Positions 37,233-47,804 of a stretch of 64,000 bases of DNA are shown one piece after another. The stretch lies in assembly GCA_963693315.1 (NCBI GenBank), contig OY856188.1, forward strand, positions 217,132,495 through 217,196,494, given 5' to 3'. Position 1 is the stretch's first letter. Each line of letters begins with the position of its first letter. A program made the translations under genes and the position numbers. A model generated the notes under the pieces. The model saw only the letters and a program-made list of their open reading frames with translations, made no database searches and was not told where the DNA came from. The stretch comes from Diogma glabrata. Taxonomy: Eukaryota > Arthropoda > Insecta > Diptera > Cylindrotomidae.

Positions 37233-38371
37233 TGAAAAATTTATTTAGAGAACTCATGCTTTCGAATTTAAAAATTTAATCAAAATCTATTCAATTTTCA
37301 GTCTAGTAAATTATAATTCAAGGCAATTTTATATATATGCAAAATGGTGATGCATTTAAATAAATAAAAACACGTATTTTTATGTTTATTAAATGTCCTA
37401 GAGAAAGTATTATTACAGCCCTCACTACGCTGTGCTGTTAATTTCATACTCGAGTGAAATGAGTATCATTTTAGCATTGTTATACAATATACTAACTGCA
37501 ACCATAAATATTTCATTTTATCCCAGTATCAGTTTCATTTCAGCTATTTTATTTGCACTTTGCTTGCACAAGCCGTTCAAGTTTGCAGAAACCTCGACAA
37601 GCTAGTTGTTAAAGTTGATCTCGCCCAAATATGGAAATGAACAGAAGAGTAGAATTAACTTTATCATAGTTCTGTTTAGCTGTCGTTGTTGTTGACATGT
37701 CCATATTTTTATAAAAAACGAATTATAATTTTACTTGGTTACGAAGACGAAATTTTCACATCGCTGAAAATTTAAATTCTGTTTGGCACTAATAAATTTG
37801 ATAAATTTTAGTTCCCTGTTCAATTTTGATGTTATGACTAAACATCTTTAAAAGATTTCTATGTGTTTGGGCAAAATTAGATAAAACGATGAAGGAGGGT
37901 GTCTTCCTAACAATTGTTTTTATGCATCCTAGCTTCCGCTATGTCAATTCGTATGTGTTGCATAAACTCGAAATATAATGATCCAAAAATGATATGCATT
38001 ATTATCAGTATTTAAAGTATTTACTATTTATTGACAAATAATTGCATACAAATTCGTACACCTAGATTTAAAAAACGATATTGATTTATAAAATTATTTA
38101 ATTATTTAATTAAGTTAAATATACTCAAAAAAATCTGGCAATATTTTTGCGGCCCTCCAAATACTTTTTGCGGCACCCACGTTCATTAAAAAACAACAAA
38201 ATATTGTTCCTTAGTCTATAATGCATAAAGCGTTCCAAATCTATAAAGCATATTCTAAAAACTATCATTTTTAATTTTAAATTTTGTTTGAAAATAATGT
38301 TTTAATACGTTGGAACGTACTAGTTGTATGGCCACAAAACAACGTCATTTTACGACCTACAAGTAACCGAC
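37233..38371. other. AT-rich, nothing recognised
   Basis: Unique-looking sequence up to the LTR element. No coding signal. Confidence 0.4.
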
Positions 38372-39037
38372 CTAGTGTAGTAAAACCAATTACAGAGTTT
38401 TCCTACAACAACTCCCCAAACTTTTATCGCAATATCTTACAAAAATCTTACAAAAAATCCTACCAATCTTACCTTACCAACCAATCTTACCAATACAATT
38501 CAATTGACCTAAAACTATCAATTAATATTAAAAACAAATGCTGAGCAAAATTCTAGTGTTATGTAATTCATAAATTACTTTTACTAAAATCTGGGTTATT
38601 TCCAAATATTTGCTAAATCGTTTTGTTAAAATAAAATTAAAATAAATTCTCGACATTGGCATTATATAAAAAAACAAAAACTACAGAATTGGTCAGTGGT
38701 TCAATTGTTTCGATATTAACTAACAATAATTTTTGCAACGCGTAATCAATTTCCAAATTTTAAAACCACTTTAATTAATCGAGTAAACAAGTCCGAATTG
38801 TGACCATAAAACCATCAAAATCGTTGTTAATCGTCGTTAAATTTTTAACAATAAAAAAAGTAATAATTAAGCATCCAAACAGTTCAAGTCAAGTCAGTTT
38901 TAAAGTAGCAACTGAAAGAATATATGTAATTTACAATTACAATTGCCTATACATAATCTGTAATACGTATAAATAAGTGTTTGTGAATATAATTCACTTA
39001 ATTACTGATTTACAAAAAGTAATAAAATAAGTTTTAA

Positions 39038-39660
39038 TAAATAAAAATAAAAAAAATTTAAAAAACACACTTTTTGAAAAACGAACTAAAAAGTAGAAAA
39101 TAAATTTTGCATTAACACCAGCGTTATGTCTTTTATAATTATATTTCCTTTGAAATTGTTAGAAGAAAAAATATTTAAACGGGATTTAACACATCTTAGC
39201 ATAGATGCAAATATTAAATTTTTGACTAATTTAAAATGCTAATTTTCGATTGACAAACAGTTTTCCGTTCCCATTTGTTACATAAAATAAAAGTGGGTGA
39301 CGCATACATTAATATAGAAAAGGAACAAACGTATTCTATGTTAATCTCTAACAAGAGAGACTACCAACGTTTATTCCCTTTCCTTTCTGAATGCGCCACC
39401 CAGTTTTATTTTATGTAACAAATGGGAACGGAAAACTGTTTGTCAATCGAAAATTAGCATTTTAAATTAGTCAAAAATTTAATATTTGCATCTATGCTAA
39501 GGTGTGTTAAATCCCATTTAAATATTTTTTCTTCTAACAATTTCAAAGGAAATATAATTATAAAAGACATAACGCTGGTGTTAATGCAAAATTTATTTTC
39601 TACTTTTTAGTTCGTTTTTCAAAAAGTGTGTTTTTTAAATTTTTTTTATTTATTTTTTTA
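39038..39660. repeat. 620-bp foldback element inside the 5' LTR
   Basis: Arms of about 290 bp are near-perfect reverse complements (AAAACACACTTTTTGAAAAA outermost, CATTTGTTACATAAAATAAAA, innermost GGGTGACGCAT against ATGCGCCACCC). They surround a short loop near 39330-39370. Confidence 0.9.
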
Positions 39661-39944
39661 TTTTAGAGTTTTTAGTTATATAATTTTACCTACAAATAAG
39701 TTAACCACATTATTTCACAGAAAATACACCATAAGTAAAACTAGCAATTAAATCACTTACCGAAAATTTAATATTCTTTGAAATTTAAAGTAATTTTAAT
39801 AAGGTTAATTGCACTATAACGTTATTTAAACATCCAGTGTAAAATTTTAGTACGTTTCTTTGCTCATTGTATTAATTTTAAGTTGTACATAAATTATTAA
39901 ATATGAGATTTCGCCCAAATGTCAAGTTTTTTCGGAAAAAAGGT

Positions 39945-40430
39945 CTGTATTATAAAGCTTTTTCCTTAAAATTCGAATCGTTATATTACTGTGTGTAATT
40001 GACAGATTACATACAGCAATGATAATTAGAAATCATTAATTATGTATTAAAATGTATTGAAAAAATAATAATTATGCAACTATAGTAAAAAAAACTTAAC
40101 GAGAACACAAAGCAATCTGGATTTAGAAGAAATAACAATTATTTAAAATTTTCGAAATACAAATCACTCATTATTTACAATTTAAGGCCATTTTTTCATA
40201 TAAAAATGACAAAAATGTGTAATATGTCCTCTATTATAATGAGATACTCAGTATGAGCAAAATTTCAGAGCGGGAAATGGGCATTCAGATCTTATGGATT
40301 TTCATATTTTCATACATAATAACTGATTTTTAATTATCATTGCTGTATGTAATCTGTCAATTACACCAAAATAACGATTTGAACTTTAAGAAAAAAGGTC
40401 TATAAGCTTTGAGCGAAATGTCATACTTTT
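39945..40430. repeat. Second inverted repeat inside the 5' LTR
   Basis: 39945-40056 (AAGCTTTTTCCTTAAAATTC ... GTAATTGACAGATTACATAC) is inverted at 40312-40427. In addition a stretch near 40155-40260 (TTATTTACAATTTAAGGCCA) recurs in direct orientation near 40447-40550, period about 293. Another non-autonomous element or a rearranged one. Confidence 0.75.
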
Positions 40431-41110
40431 ATTTTTTTTTGTGTTCATTATTTATAATGTAAGGCCTTTTATCCATATGAGATGACACAAACATGTATGA
40501 TGTCTATGATTATAATGATATACACAGTATTACCAAAATTCCTTCGCTCAAAATGAGTCAACCAGAGGATGAGGATTTCAGTGCAATTTTTTTAGGTCTT
40601 TCAGAATAAAGAAAAATTTGAATTTTTTTTCTTCAGATTTATAAAGTTTTTTGCTTTAAAAGTTTTAGAAATACGTACTGACTGCTTCAACAAACTTGTC
40701 TTTTCAATTTGGGATCAATCACATAATGGGAAGTTACTGAAAAATGAATCACAAAATTCCACCCATCAAAGCTCTCAAGAGTCAAGTTAAATAAAAGTGT
40801 GTAATAATAAAAAGTAATGAAATAAGTTTTGTGGTGACTTATCTACTAAATAGACAAACTTTTGAATGTTCATATAATAAAAACTTTACAGTATCAATAG
40901 TGACTGAGTTTTAATATATAAAATAAATAGTAGTTGCCAAATCAAAGGTTCTACTACATTTTGTTACATCAACCAAGTTACTCTACATTTTAATATAAGT
41001 AGTGTATCGGAAATATCTGCACTGCATTTCTTACATCTATATCAATACGGCTTCAATATATCGATACATTTACATTATTTAGTAGTGTTGAAGAATTTTG
41101 CACTAGATTT

Positions 41111-41121
41111 TGGCGCAGCAG
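41111..41121 (+). promoter_or_regulatory. Primer-binding site (tRNA-Ser-like)
   Basis: TGGCGCAGCAG lies 3 bases after the 5' LTR end. Gypsy-group elements such as 17.6 and 297 use TGGCGCAGTCG-type sites complementary to a serine tRNA; here the match covers the first eight bases. Confidence 0.65.
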
Positions 41122-41420
41122 ATTTTTCCTTTACGACATAAGGACAGAAAGGAGTAGATGAACCACGGAGGTGGAACAGCAAATACACCTGAGATCGAGA
41201 ACCGTCATCAACACATCCACCACAACGTCAAAAAAAAAACTTAAACTACTGGGAATCAAGAGGAACACAAACAACAAAGTGGAACGTAAAATTAAATAAT
41301 CTGGTAAGAATTTTAACTGTAGTCAATTATATAAGCTAGTATTAGTTGTGTAACAACCGAAGTTGTATAATAGAACGGGAATTTTTTTAAAATCTAAAAT
41401 TCAAATATTTTTCATTCAAT

Positions 41421-41752
41421 ATGCTAAATTATGTGGTAAAATTAATCGACGACCTAGTCCGTGACGACTACAATACTGACGAAGACATGGAAATTTTTGT
41501 AATTCGAGCAAAAACATATCTAGGTCTAGGTCTCTAGGTCCGACCTAGAGAGAAGGTGCACAACTTCTTGCACAACTTCTTTTGTACTTCACTTTTTGAT
41601 ACTTCACGTATCACAGGCAAAGCCTTTTTGGTCTTTAAAAACAAACCATTCAAACCAGTCGAAGACCTAGAATTCACATTACGCGATTATTTTTTATCTT
41701 CCACAAAAAAATCAGTGCGAACAACAGACAATGCAATTGCTCAAGTCACATA
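41421..41752 (+). pseudogene. gag-like remnant of the LTR element
   Basis: An ATG at 41421 opens MLNYVVKLIDDLVRDDYNTD and stops at about 41535. A shifted frame (to 41752) reads RITGKAFLVFKNKPF then VEDLEFTLRDYFL, reminiscent of the capsid region of insect gypsy Gag proteins (L/ITGKA followed by ..L...L...F). The protein would package element RNA. At least one frameshift and stop; no nucleic-acid-binding zinc knuckle seen. Frames further on (41790-41978, 43000-43410) are Asn/Lys/Thr-rich and unrecognised. Confidence 0.45.
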
Positions 41753-43876
41753 AAGTTTATCATCTACAACGTCAAAATTTGCATCAAATATGGATTATAA
41801 TCTGCTTAGATCCCCTCAATTTAACCACACATCTTCAAACACAACATACACTCCTTCACTAAGTATAACAAACACTGATAAACCTTCTCATCTGACATTC
41901 TTCCCCGATTCGGATTTTCGTTTGAGGACATATTTCTCCCAAACTATTAAAGATATCAAAATGAAATTTTGCATGTAAGACGACATCTAGCCATAGATGG
42001 TTTACAAAAAAAATATTGAAAATTAGATATACCACGGAGGAATAACCACCGAAAAACGGTTCCCATAGACTTTCACTGGGAAAATTATCATCTTTTCACA
42101 ATACTTAAACAAATATTAAATATTTTTTTGTTTTTTGTTTTTTTTTTTTTATTTTTTGTATTGTTTTTAGTTTTTTTTTTTTATTTTTTTTTAATTTTTT
42201 TTTTAACTCCAGTGATATTGAAAGTCTGAAAATAAAAGTATGTTATTAGTTGATTTTAAACAAATTTAATAACACACTTCTACCTACATTGAACAAGTTT
42301 GATCATGTTTTCAACCTGGACGAGTTTTTATTTGGTTCGTTCACCTTTTTTTCTTTGCCGTTTTGTTAAAATACTTTTTATAGACAAAACTCACGATACG
42401 ATCGTTGTAGTCAGACATATCGGTTTCAAATCCGTTTAAAAAATTTTTCATTGATTTTCAACTAAATCTATGCCGGAGGTAGATGCAGCAATATTTATCA
42501 CACATTAAACTGTAGCGATTTTGTAGTTCTTTTGGATTGTAGCATATCTTCGGACATATCTTCGGACATATCTTTTGGATTGGACATAGCTTCGCTCCTT
42601 TTTATCAATTTCATTCTGCATTGATCACCTAGTATCAGAAATTATTTCAACGCCAACTCTGTATTCCGAATTTCTAAAACAAAACATTTCCCGAAACTTG
42701 ATGCATATTCCTATAAACATTTCAAACACAATGCAAATTTTATCAATACCAACAAAATTAAAAAATACTAAAAAAATACTTTGAAATGCCAAACTAATTC
42801 TAATCGTAACGAAAGCAGATTTCAGAAATAGAAATCAAAAATCAATTCTAAGAAAAATTAATATCTGCCTTCAACTATTCTATCGGAAAATAAACTACCA
42901 AACAATAAAACTCACCTTAAAATACTCACAAATCCAAACTATAAACCAAAAACTCAAAGTACGACAGTAAATACGGACAAACTAACGAAATTCAAGAAGA
43001 TGGCGATCTATAAAATTCAAAAACTAGCACGTCCAAGTAAAATTTTTACCTTCCATGCTGACAATCATAAAATAAATACAAATTCTACTAAAACTAATTA
43101 TACTAACGATAAATATAAAACTAAGCCAAAAACCAATCATAAAAGTAATCAGGATACCGAAAAATTGCCTCCAATAAAGAAGTTCACATCAATGTACAGT
43201 ATTCAGATGCATGCTGAACAAGTAATGACCTTTAAGACAAATCTCTTTCAATGGCTGTTTTCCCTTCTACCTTATGTTTTCATAATCAATTTTGGAATAT
43301 GTAACTATACGATCGACGTATATGTAACTATACGATCTTACGAACTAACTATACGAACCATACGATCTGAGATACGATCAATTGCAAGAAATGACAAACC
43401 AAAAAAGTAATAACTTTTTCTCAATTGAATGACTCTGTCTACGAGCTACAAAATTTTATCAATGTTTTATGCCAATTCAAAATGGAAATACTTCTGAAAT
43501 ATATTATTAGAAAAATCAAATTAGAAATAATTTTTCTACAAAATTACGTACTAAAGTCAAAATTTTCACACTTTTAAAAAACTACAGCTCTTCAATATTA
43601 TTATATGCCGCCTAAACCTAACACTAACACAAACAAACCTATCCTAAACCTAATATTCACTTAAACCATAAGCCAATCAAACCAACTTATTTCTAATACT
43701 AACCTAAACCATAACTCAAATCTAAACAATTTCTACAACGCCATATACAATATACAAGAAAAATAATAGTCGAAAAACAATAATCTTACTATCAATACTG
43801 ATTCCGATCAATACAATCAATCAAAATAATAAGTTTAAAATCATTAAGCATAAATATACATATTATATTAAAACAT

Positions 43877-44104
43877 TAATTTTTAAGATATGCAAGCACT
43901 CAAAACGTAACGAAAATTTTAATAGAAATAAAAACAAATAATTTACCATATACCGTCGTCCATTCAAAACGTAATCATACAGAAACGTAATAATTTTTAA
44001 GATATGCAAGCACTCAAAACGTAACGAAAATTTTAATAGAAATAAAAACAAATAATTTACCATATACCGTCGTCCATTCAAAACGTAATCATACAGAAAC
44101 AAGT
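43877..44104. repeat. 114-bp tandem duplication
   Basis: TAATTTTTAAGATATGCAAG starts at 43877 and again at 43991. The copies are essentially identical, including CCATATACCGTCGTCC, so the duplication is recent relative to the LTR decay. Confidence 0.95.
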
Positions 44105-44581
44105 TTTAATTATACAGAAATAAGTAATTTAACTGAACGGCCCAAAACAACTGTAAACCGTTTAAATTTATTAAATATTTACAAAACATTAACATGGATT
44201 AAACAAAAATTAAATTAATATAAATACAAATTAAAATTATAAGGGCCCCTTTAATTTAATTACGACGATAAACAAAAAAAAAATATAATTAAATAAGATT
44301 AATAAAACACAAAATATTTGTGTAGACACATAACTTTTCACAATTTTTCTGTTATTTTAAGTTATTTCACAATTTTTCTTTTTATAAATTTAAGATTAGA
44401 TTATTTGTATTATTCAACTAAAGTTGCAAATCGGAAGTAAATCTAGCTATGTACTCAGTAAGCAAGATAAGACTAAGATAACGTTAAACACTTATTTTTT
44501 CAAAAGCATACATAACTTGGCAAAATTTTGTGTTCATCGTTAATTAACTTTAACGATGAAAAAACAAAATTTTTTTTTTCA

Positions 44582-44592
44582 TGAGGGAGGAA
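44582..44592 (+). promoter_or_regulatory. Polypurine tract
   Basis: GAGGGAGGAA directly precedes the TGTAGT start of the 3' LTR, as expected for plus-strand priming of reverse transcription. Confidence 0.8.
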
Positions 44593-45375
44593 TGTAGTAA
44601 AACCAATTACAGAGTTTTCCTACAACAACTCCACAAACTATTATCGCAATATCTTACAAAATCTTACCAATTAATAAAAAACAATTGACCTAAAACTCAG
44701 TTAATATTAAAAACAAATGCTGAGCAAAATTCTAGTTTTATGCATTTCATAAATTACTTTTACTAAAATCTGGGTTATTTCCAAATATTTGCTAAATCGT
44801 TTTGTTAAAACAAAATCAAAATAAATTCGCGATATTGGCATTATATAAAAAAAAACAAAAACTACAGTTTTGGTCAGTGGGTCAATTGTTTCGATATTAA
44901 CTAACAACAATTTTTGCAACGCGTAATCAGTTTACAAATTTTAAAATCCATTTTAATTAATCGAGTAAGTAGGTAGTCAAACGGTAACCATAAAACTATC
45001 AAAATCAGTCGTTGAGTTGGAGTTAAGTTTAGAATAGATCTAGTAATAAAACCGTCAGTAAAAAAACAAGTTAACAAGTTATAAGTTGAAAGTGTGTCAG
45101 TTAAAAATTGTGAAAGTGATTAAAAAATCTAATATAGTTAGTTACCTAAAACACTATATAGTTTATAGGTTAAAAGTTTCTAAAAGTTGTGAACAAATTG
45201 TTAATGCATAAAAAAAAGTTAATACCCAATAAAACTATACTTTAATATAAACCTGCTAAACGTGTTTTAAGAAAAGTTGTTAGGGAGCTTACAGTCTGGT
45301 TTAAGGATCATCGATAGTGTAAAGTACTACATTTTATCACATAGTAGTGGCATATAAAACATTTGTGGCACTACA
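44593..45375 (+). repeat. 3' LTR (783 bp)
   Basis: Starts TGTAGTAAAACC, ends GGCACTACA, followed by the target duplication CTAG. It matches the 5' LTR over its first 470 bases and its last 60. Confidence 0.85.
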
Positions 45376-45379
45376 CTAG

Positions 45380-45722
45380 TATTCGAGGTCACCTTAGGGA
45401 GACACCCATCTTAAAGACTCAAATAATAACCTAAATCAGGAATAATATATAAGTCTTAACTAAGTCGCCGAAAGACTTGATCATAAACGATTGTGTCAAA
45501 TTTATTCAGATTTATAACTTGGACATTGATTCTAACGAAAGAAAATATATTAGTTTGGAAGTTAAACAAATAATAATACCTTGTATAGATAGAATGTACG
45601 ATTTAATTAATATTTTTTGAAATAATTTGCCAAATAAATTTATGGAAAATTAATATTGTTTCTGTGTATAAGCCAAAAAATTAAATTTTTGATTTCTAAT
45701 TATTTTTCATTTAAATTTTAAC
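45380..45722. other. Flank between the LTR element and the ribozyme array
   Basis: The first 200 bases have moderate composition (GAGGTCACCTTAGGGAGAC, CTAAGTCGCCGAAAGAC) but no recognised gene. Confidence 0.4.
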
Positions 45723-46073
45723 CCTTTCATTTACTTGGTATTTTTTGTATTAAATTTCTAGATATTACGATGTGTGAATTCATAGGATGAGAGAATATTT
45801 CGTTAACATCTAAGTCAACATTCTAATCAACATCCTAAGTCACGAGTGTAAAGTCATTATTGATTGTTGCCAATCAATGCGAAACTTAATATCTGACGTA
45901 AAGTCAATATGTTGTTATATTTTTGGTTAGGAAATATAGACAATATTAGGGAATTTTTAATTTCAGATTGGTTTTTGAGAACAATTAAGCTTAAGTACAT
46001 GTTGGAAATCACTTGAATTTTGCAATTCGAAATAACTTTTCATTTCCTCTAAAATTCCTTTAGAAAGAAGTTT

Positions 46074-46147
46074 GTTGTGTTTCGTGTCAGAATTTGAACT
46101 ACATTCATCAGAGACACATTGTTCAAATTCCGTGTGTCTTACACAAC
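46074..46147 (-). ncRNA. Hammerhead ribozyme, unit 1
   Basis: Same sequence as the copy detailed at 47144-47217, on the minus strand. GTTGTGT (complement of 46141-46147) forms stem III with ACACAAC (complement of 46074-46080). The predicted cleavage follows the A complementary to 46140. Confidence 0.8.
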
Positions 46148-46621
46148 TTAGCCAAAGCGGCGATGACGAAACATATTTTAATTTTGATGTTCAGATAATT
46201 TCTAAATTGAAACTTCATCATTTTTCATATTTACTTAAGTTGAATTTTTCATCTATGATTACATATTGAAAATTGTATTTATTTGGTATTTTTTGTATTA
46301 AATTTCTAGATATTACGATGTGTGAATTCATAGGATGAGAGAATATTTCGTTAACATCTAAGTCAACATTCTAATCAACATCCTAAGTCACGAGTGTAAA
46401 GTCATTATTGATTGTTGCCAATCAATGCGAAACTTAATATCTGACGTAAAGTCAATATGTTGTTATATTTTTGGTTAGGAAATATAGACAACATTAGGGA
46501 ATTTTTAATTTCAGATTGGTTTTTGAGAACAATTAAGCTTAAGTACATGTTGGAAATCACTTGAATTTTGCAATTCGAAATAACTTTTCATTTCCTCTAA
46601 AATTCCTTTAGAAAAAATTTT

Positions 46622-46695
46622 GTTGTGTTTCGTGTCAGAATTTGAACTACATTCATCAGAGACACATTGTTCAAATTCCGTGTGTCTTACACAAC
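46622..46695 (-). ncRNA. Hammerhead ribozyme, unit 2
   Basis: Exactly 548 bp from the unit 1 copy and identical over the motif. Cleavage at both sites of a minus-strand transcript would release a 548-nt monomer. Confidence 0.8.
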
Positions 46696-47143
46696 TTAGC
46701 CAAAGCGGCGATGACGAAACATATTTTAATTTTGATGTTCAGATAATTTCTAAATTGAAACTTCATCATTTTTCATATTTACTTAAGTTGAATTTTTCAT
46801 CTATGATTACATATTGAAAATTGTATTTATTTGGTATTTTTTGTATTAAATTTCTAGATATTACGATGTGTGAATTCATAGGATGAGAGAATATTTCGTT
46901 AACATCTAAGTCAACATTCTAATCAACATCCTAAGTCACGAGTGTAAAGTCATTATTGATTGTTGCCAATCAATGCGAAACTTAATATCTGACGTAAAGT
47001 CATACCAAATAAATACAATTTTCAATATGTAATCATAGATGAAAAATTCAACTTAAGTAAATATGAAAAATGATGAAGTTTCAATTTAGAAATTATCTGA
47101 ACATCAAAATTAAAATATGTTTCGTCATCGCCGCTTTGGCTAA

Positions 47144-47217
47144 GTTGTGTAAGACACACGGAATTTGAACAATGTGTCTCTGATGAATGTAGTTCAAATT
47201 CTGACACGAAACACAAC
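47144..47217 (+). ncRNA. Hammerhead ribozyme, inverted copy
   Basis: Parts in order: stem III 5' strand GTTGTGT (47144-47150); cleavage-site A (47151), making a GUA triplet; stem I AGACACA (47152-47158). Then a 14-nt loop and stem I TGTGTCT (47173-47179). Then core CTGATGA (47180-47186), stem II region (47187-47207) with TGT/ACA pairing, core GAA (47208-47210), and stem III ACACAAC (47211-47217). Stems I and III are 7 perfect pairs each. Loop I contains GAATTTGAAC and loop II its exact complement GTTCAAATTC, which could form a kissing pseudoknot. The 10.1-11.1 pair is an A-C mismatch, the one departure from consensus. Stem III is the open stem (type III layout). Confidence 0.85.
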
Positions 47218-47804
47218 AAAATTTTTTCTAAAGGAATTTTAGAGGAAATGAAAAGTTATTTCGAATTGCAAAATTCAAGTGATTTCCAACATGTACTTAA
47301 GCTTAATTGTTCTCAAAAACCAACCTTTCATTTACTTTAATGACCCTTTGTACTTTAACATACACATACATTTTCAATTTACAACTTATATATACGACGA
47401 TACTATCATTTGACGTAATGACGTAACCAAAAATATAAGTGTAGGAAAAATACATAATGTATATCAGAAGATTGTAGTCATAAAAGTCATACAACAAAAT
47501 ATGAGGGGTTTAAAATCTCACAGCTCTGAGATATCAAGACTTCGGTCTGGGTAAAGGATTTTGATGTACATAGTTTTCGGCAAAAATCTTTTGTGATGAC
47601 ATTGGTTTTAGTTTTGAGCGCTGCCCAATGTATATCAAACGTAAAACTCTTTGTAAACGTACAAGTATTTTATCTCTGTTTAGAAATTTAATACAGAACT
47701 AACACAACATCAATACGTTACTGGAAAATTATAACAGATCATAAATTTATTTATTTATTTATTTCATAAATTTATATAATTTAGTGGAAAGATGATACAA
47801 TTAT

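Larger units (their letters stand above)
38376..41107 (+). repeat. 5' LTR, enlarged by insertions
   Basis: The first 470 bases track the 3' LTR closely (for example TTTTCCTACAACAACTCC, AAATGCTGAGCAAAATTCTAG, TTTTTGCAACGCGTAATCA). The last 60 also match (TAGTAGTG, GCACTA). It is 2,732 bp against 783 bp for the 3' LTR. About 1.95 kb between roughly 39000 and 40950 is extra and includes two inverted-repeat structures. Confidence 0.8.
38376..45375 (+). mobile_element. Degenerate LTR retrotransposon, probably Ty3/gypsy type, with CTAG duplication
   Basis: Two LTRs start TGTAGTAAAACCAATTACAG (38376 and 44593). The 3' LTR ends GCACTACA at 45375 and the 5' LTR ends GCACTAGA at 41107, so the ends are inverted TGTAGT...ACTACA. 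CTAG at 38372-38375 repeats at 45376-45379. TGGCGCAGCAG follows the 5' LTR as primer-binding site, and a purine tract precedes the 3' LTR. The 3.5 kb interior holds a gag-like remnant but no visible protease, RT or integrase, so it is non-autonomous or deleted. Confidence 0.85.
45737..47323 (-). mobile_element. Retrozyme-like tandem repeat (548-bp unit) with hammerhead ribozymes and 14-bp target duplication
   Basis: The unit starting TTGGTATTTTTTGTATTAAA occurs at 45735, 46283 and (168 bp only) 46831, an exact period of 548. At 47000 the sequence turns round: 47000-47322 is the reverse complement of about 46514-46836. The array is bounded by CCTTTCATTTACTT at 45723-45736 and again at 47324-47337, which I read as a target-site duplication. 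Units are nearly identical. Each contains a 74-nt hammerhead-like motif, on the minus strand in the direct units and the plus strand in the inverted part. The 65-codon frame in each unit starts with TTG and overlaps the ribozyme; I do not call it a gene. Tandem hammerhead repeats that yield circular RNAs (retrozymes, insect satellites) are the closest known class. Confidence 0.8.

Noticed and set aside
43863..44102. 79-codon minus-strand frame with an internal protein repeat
   Set aside because: The repeat is the 114-bp tandem duplication, whose length happens to be a multiple of three.
46072..47219. Three identical 65-codon frames (LCFVSEFELHSSETHC...)
   Set aside because: They begin at TTG rather than ATG, overlap the ribozyme motif and are identical only because the 548-bp unit is repeated; no protein family recognised.
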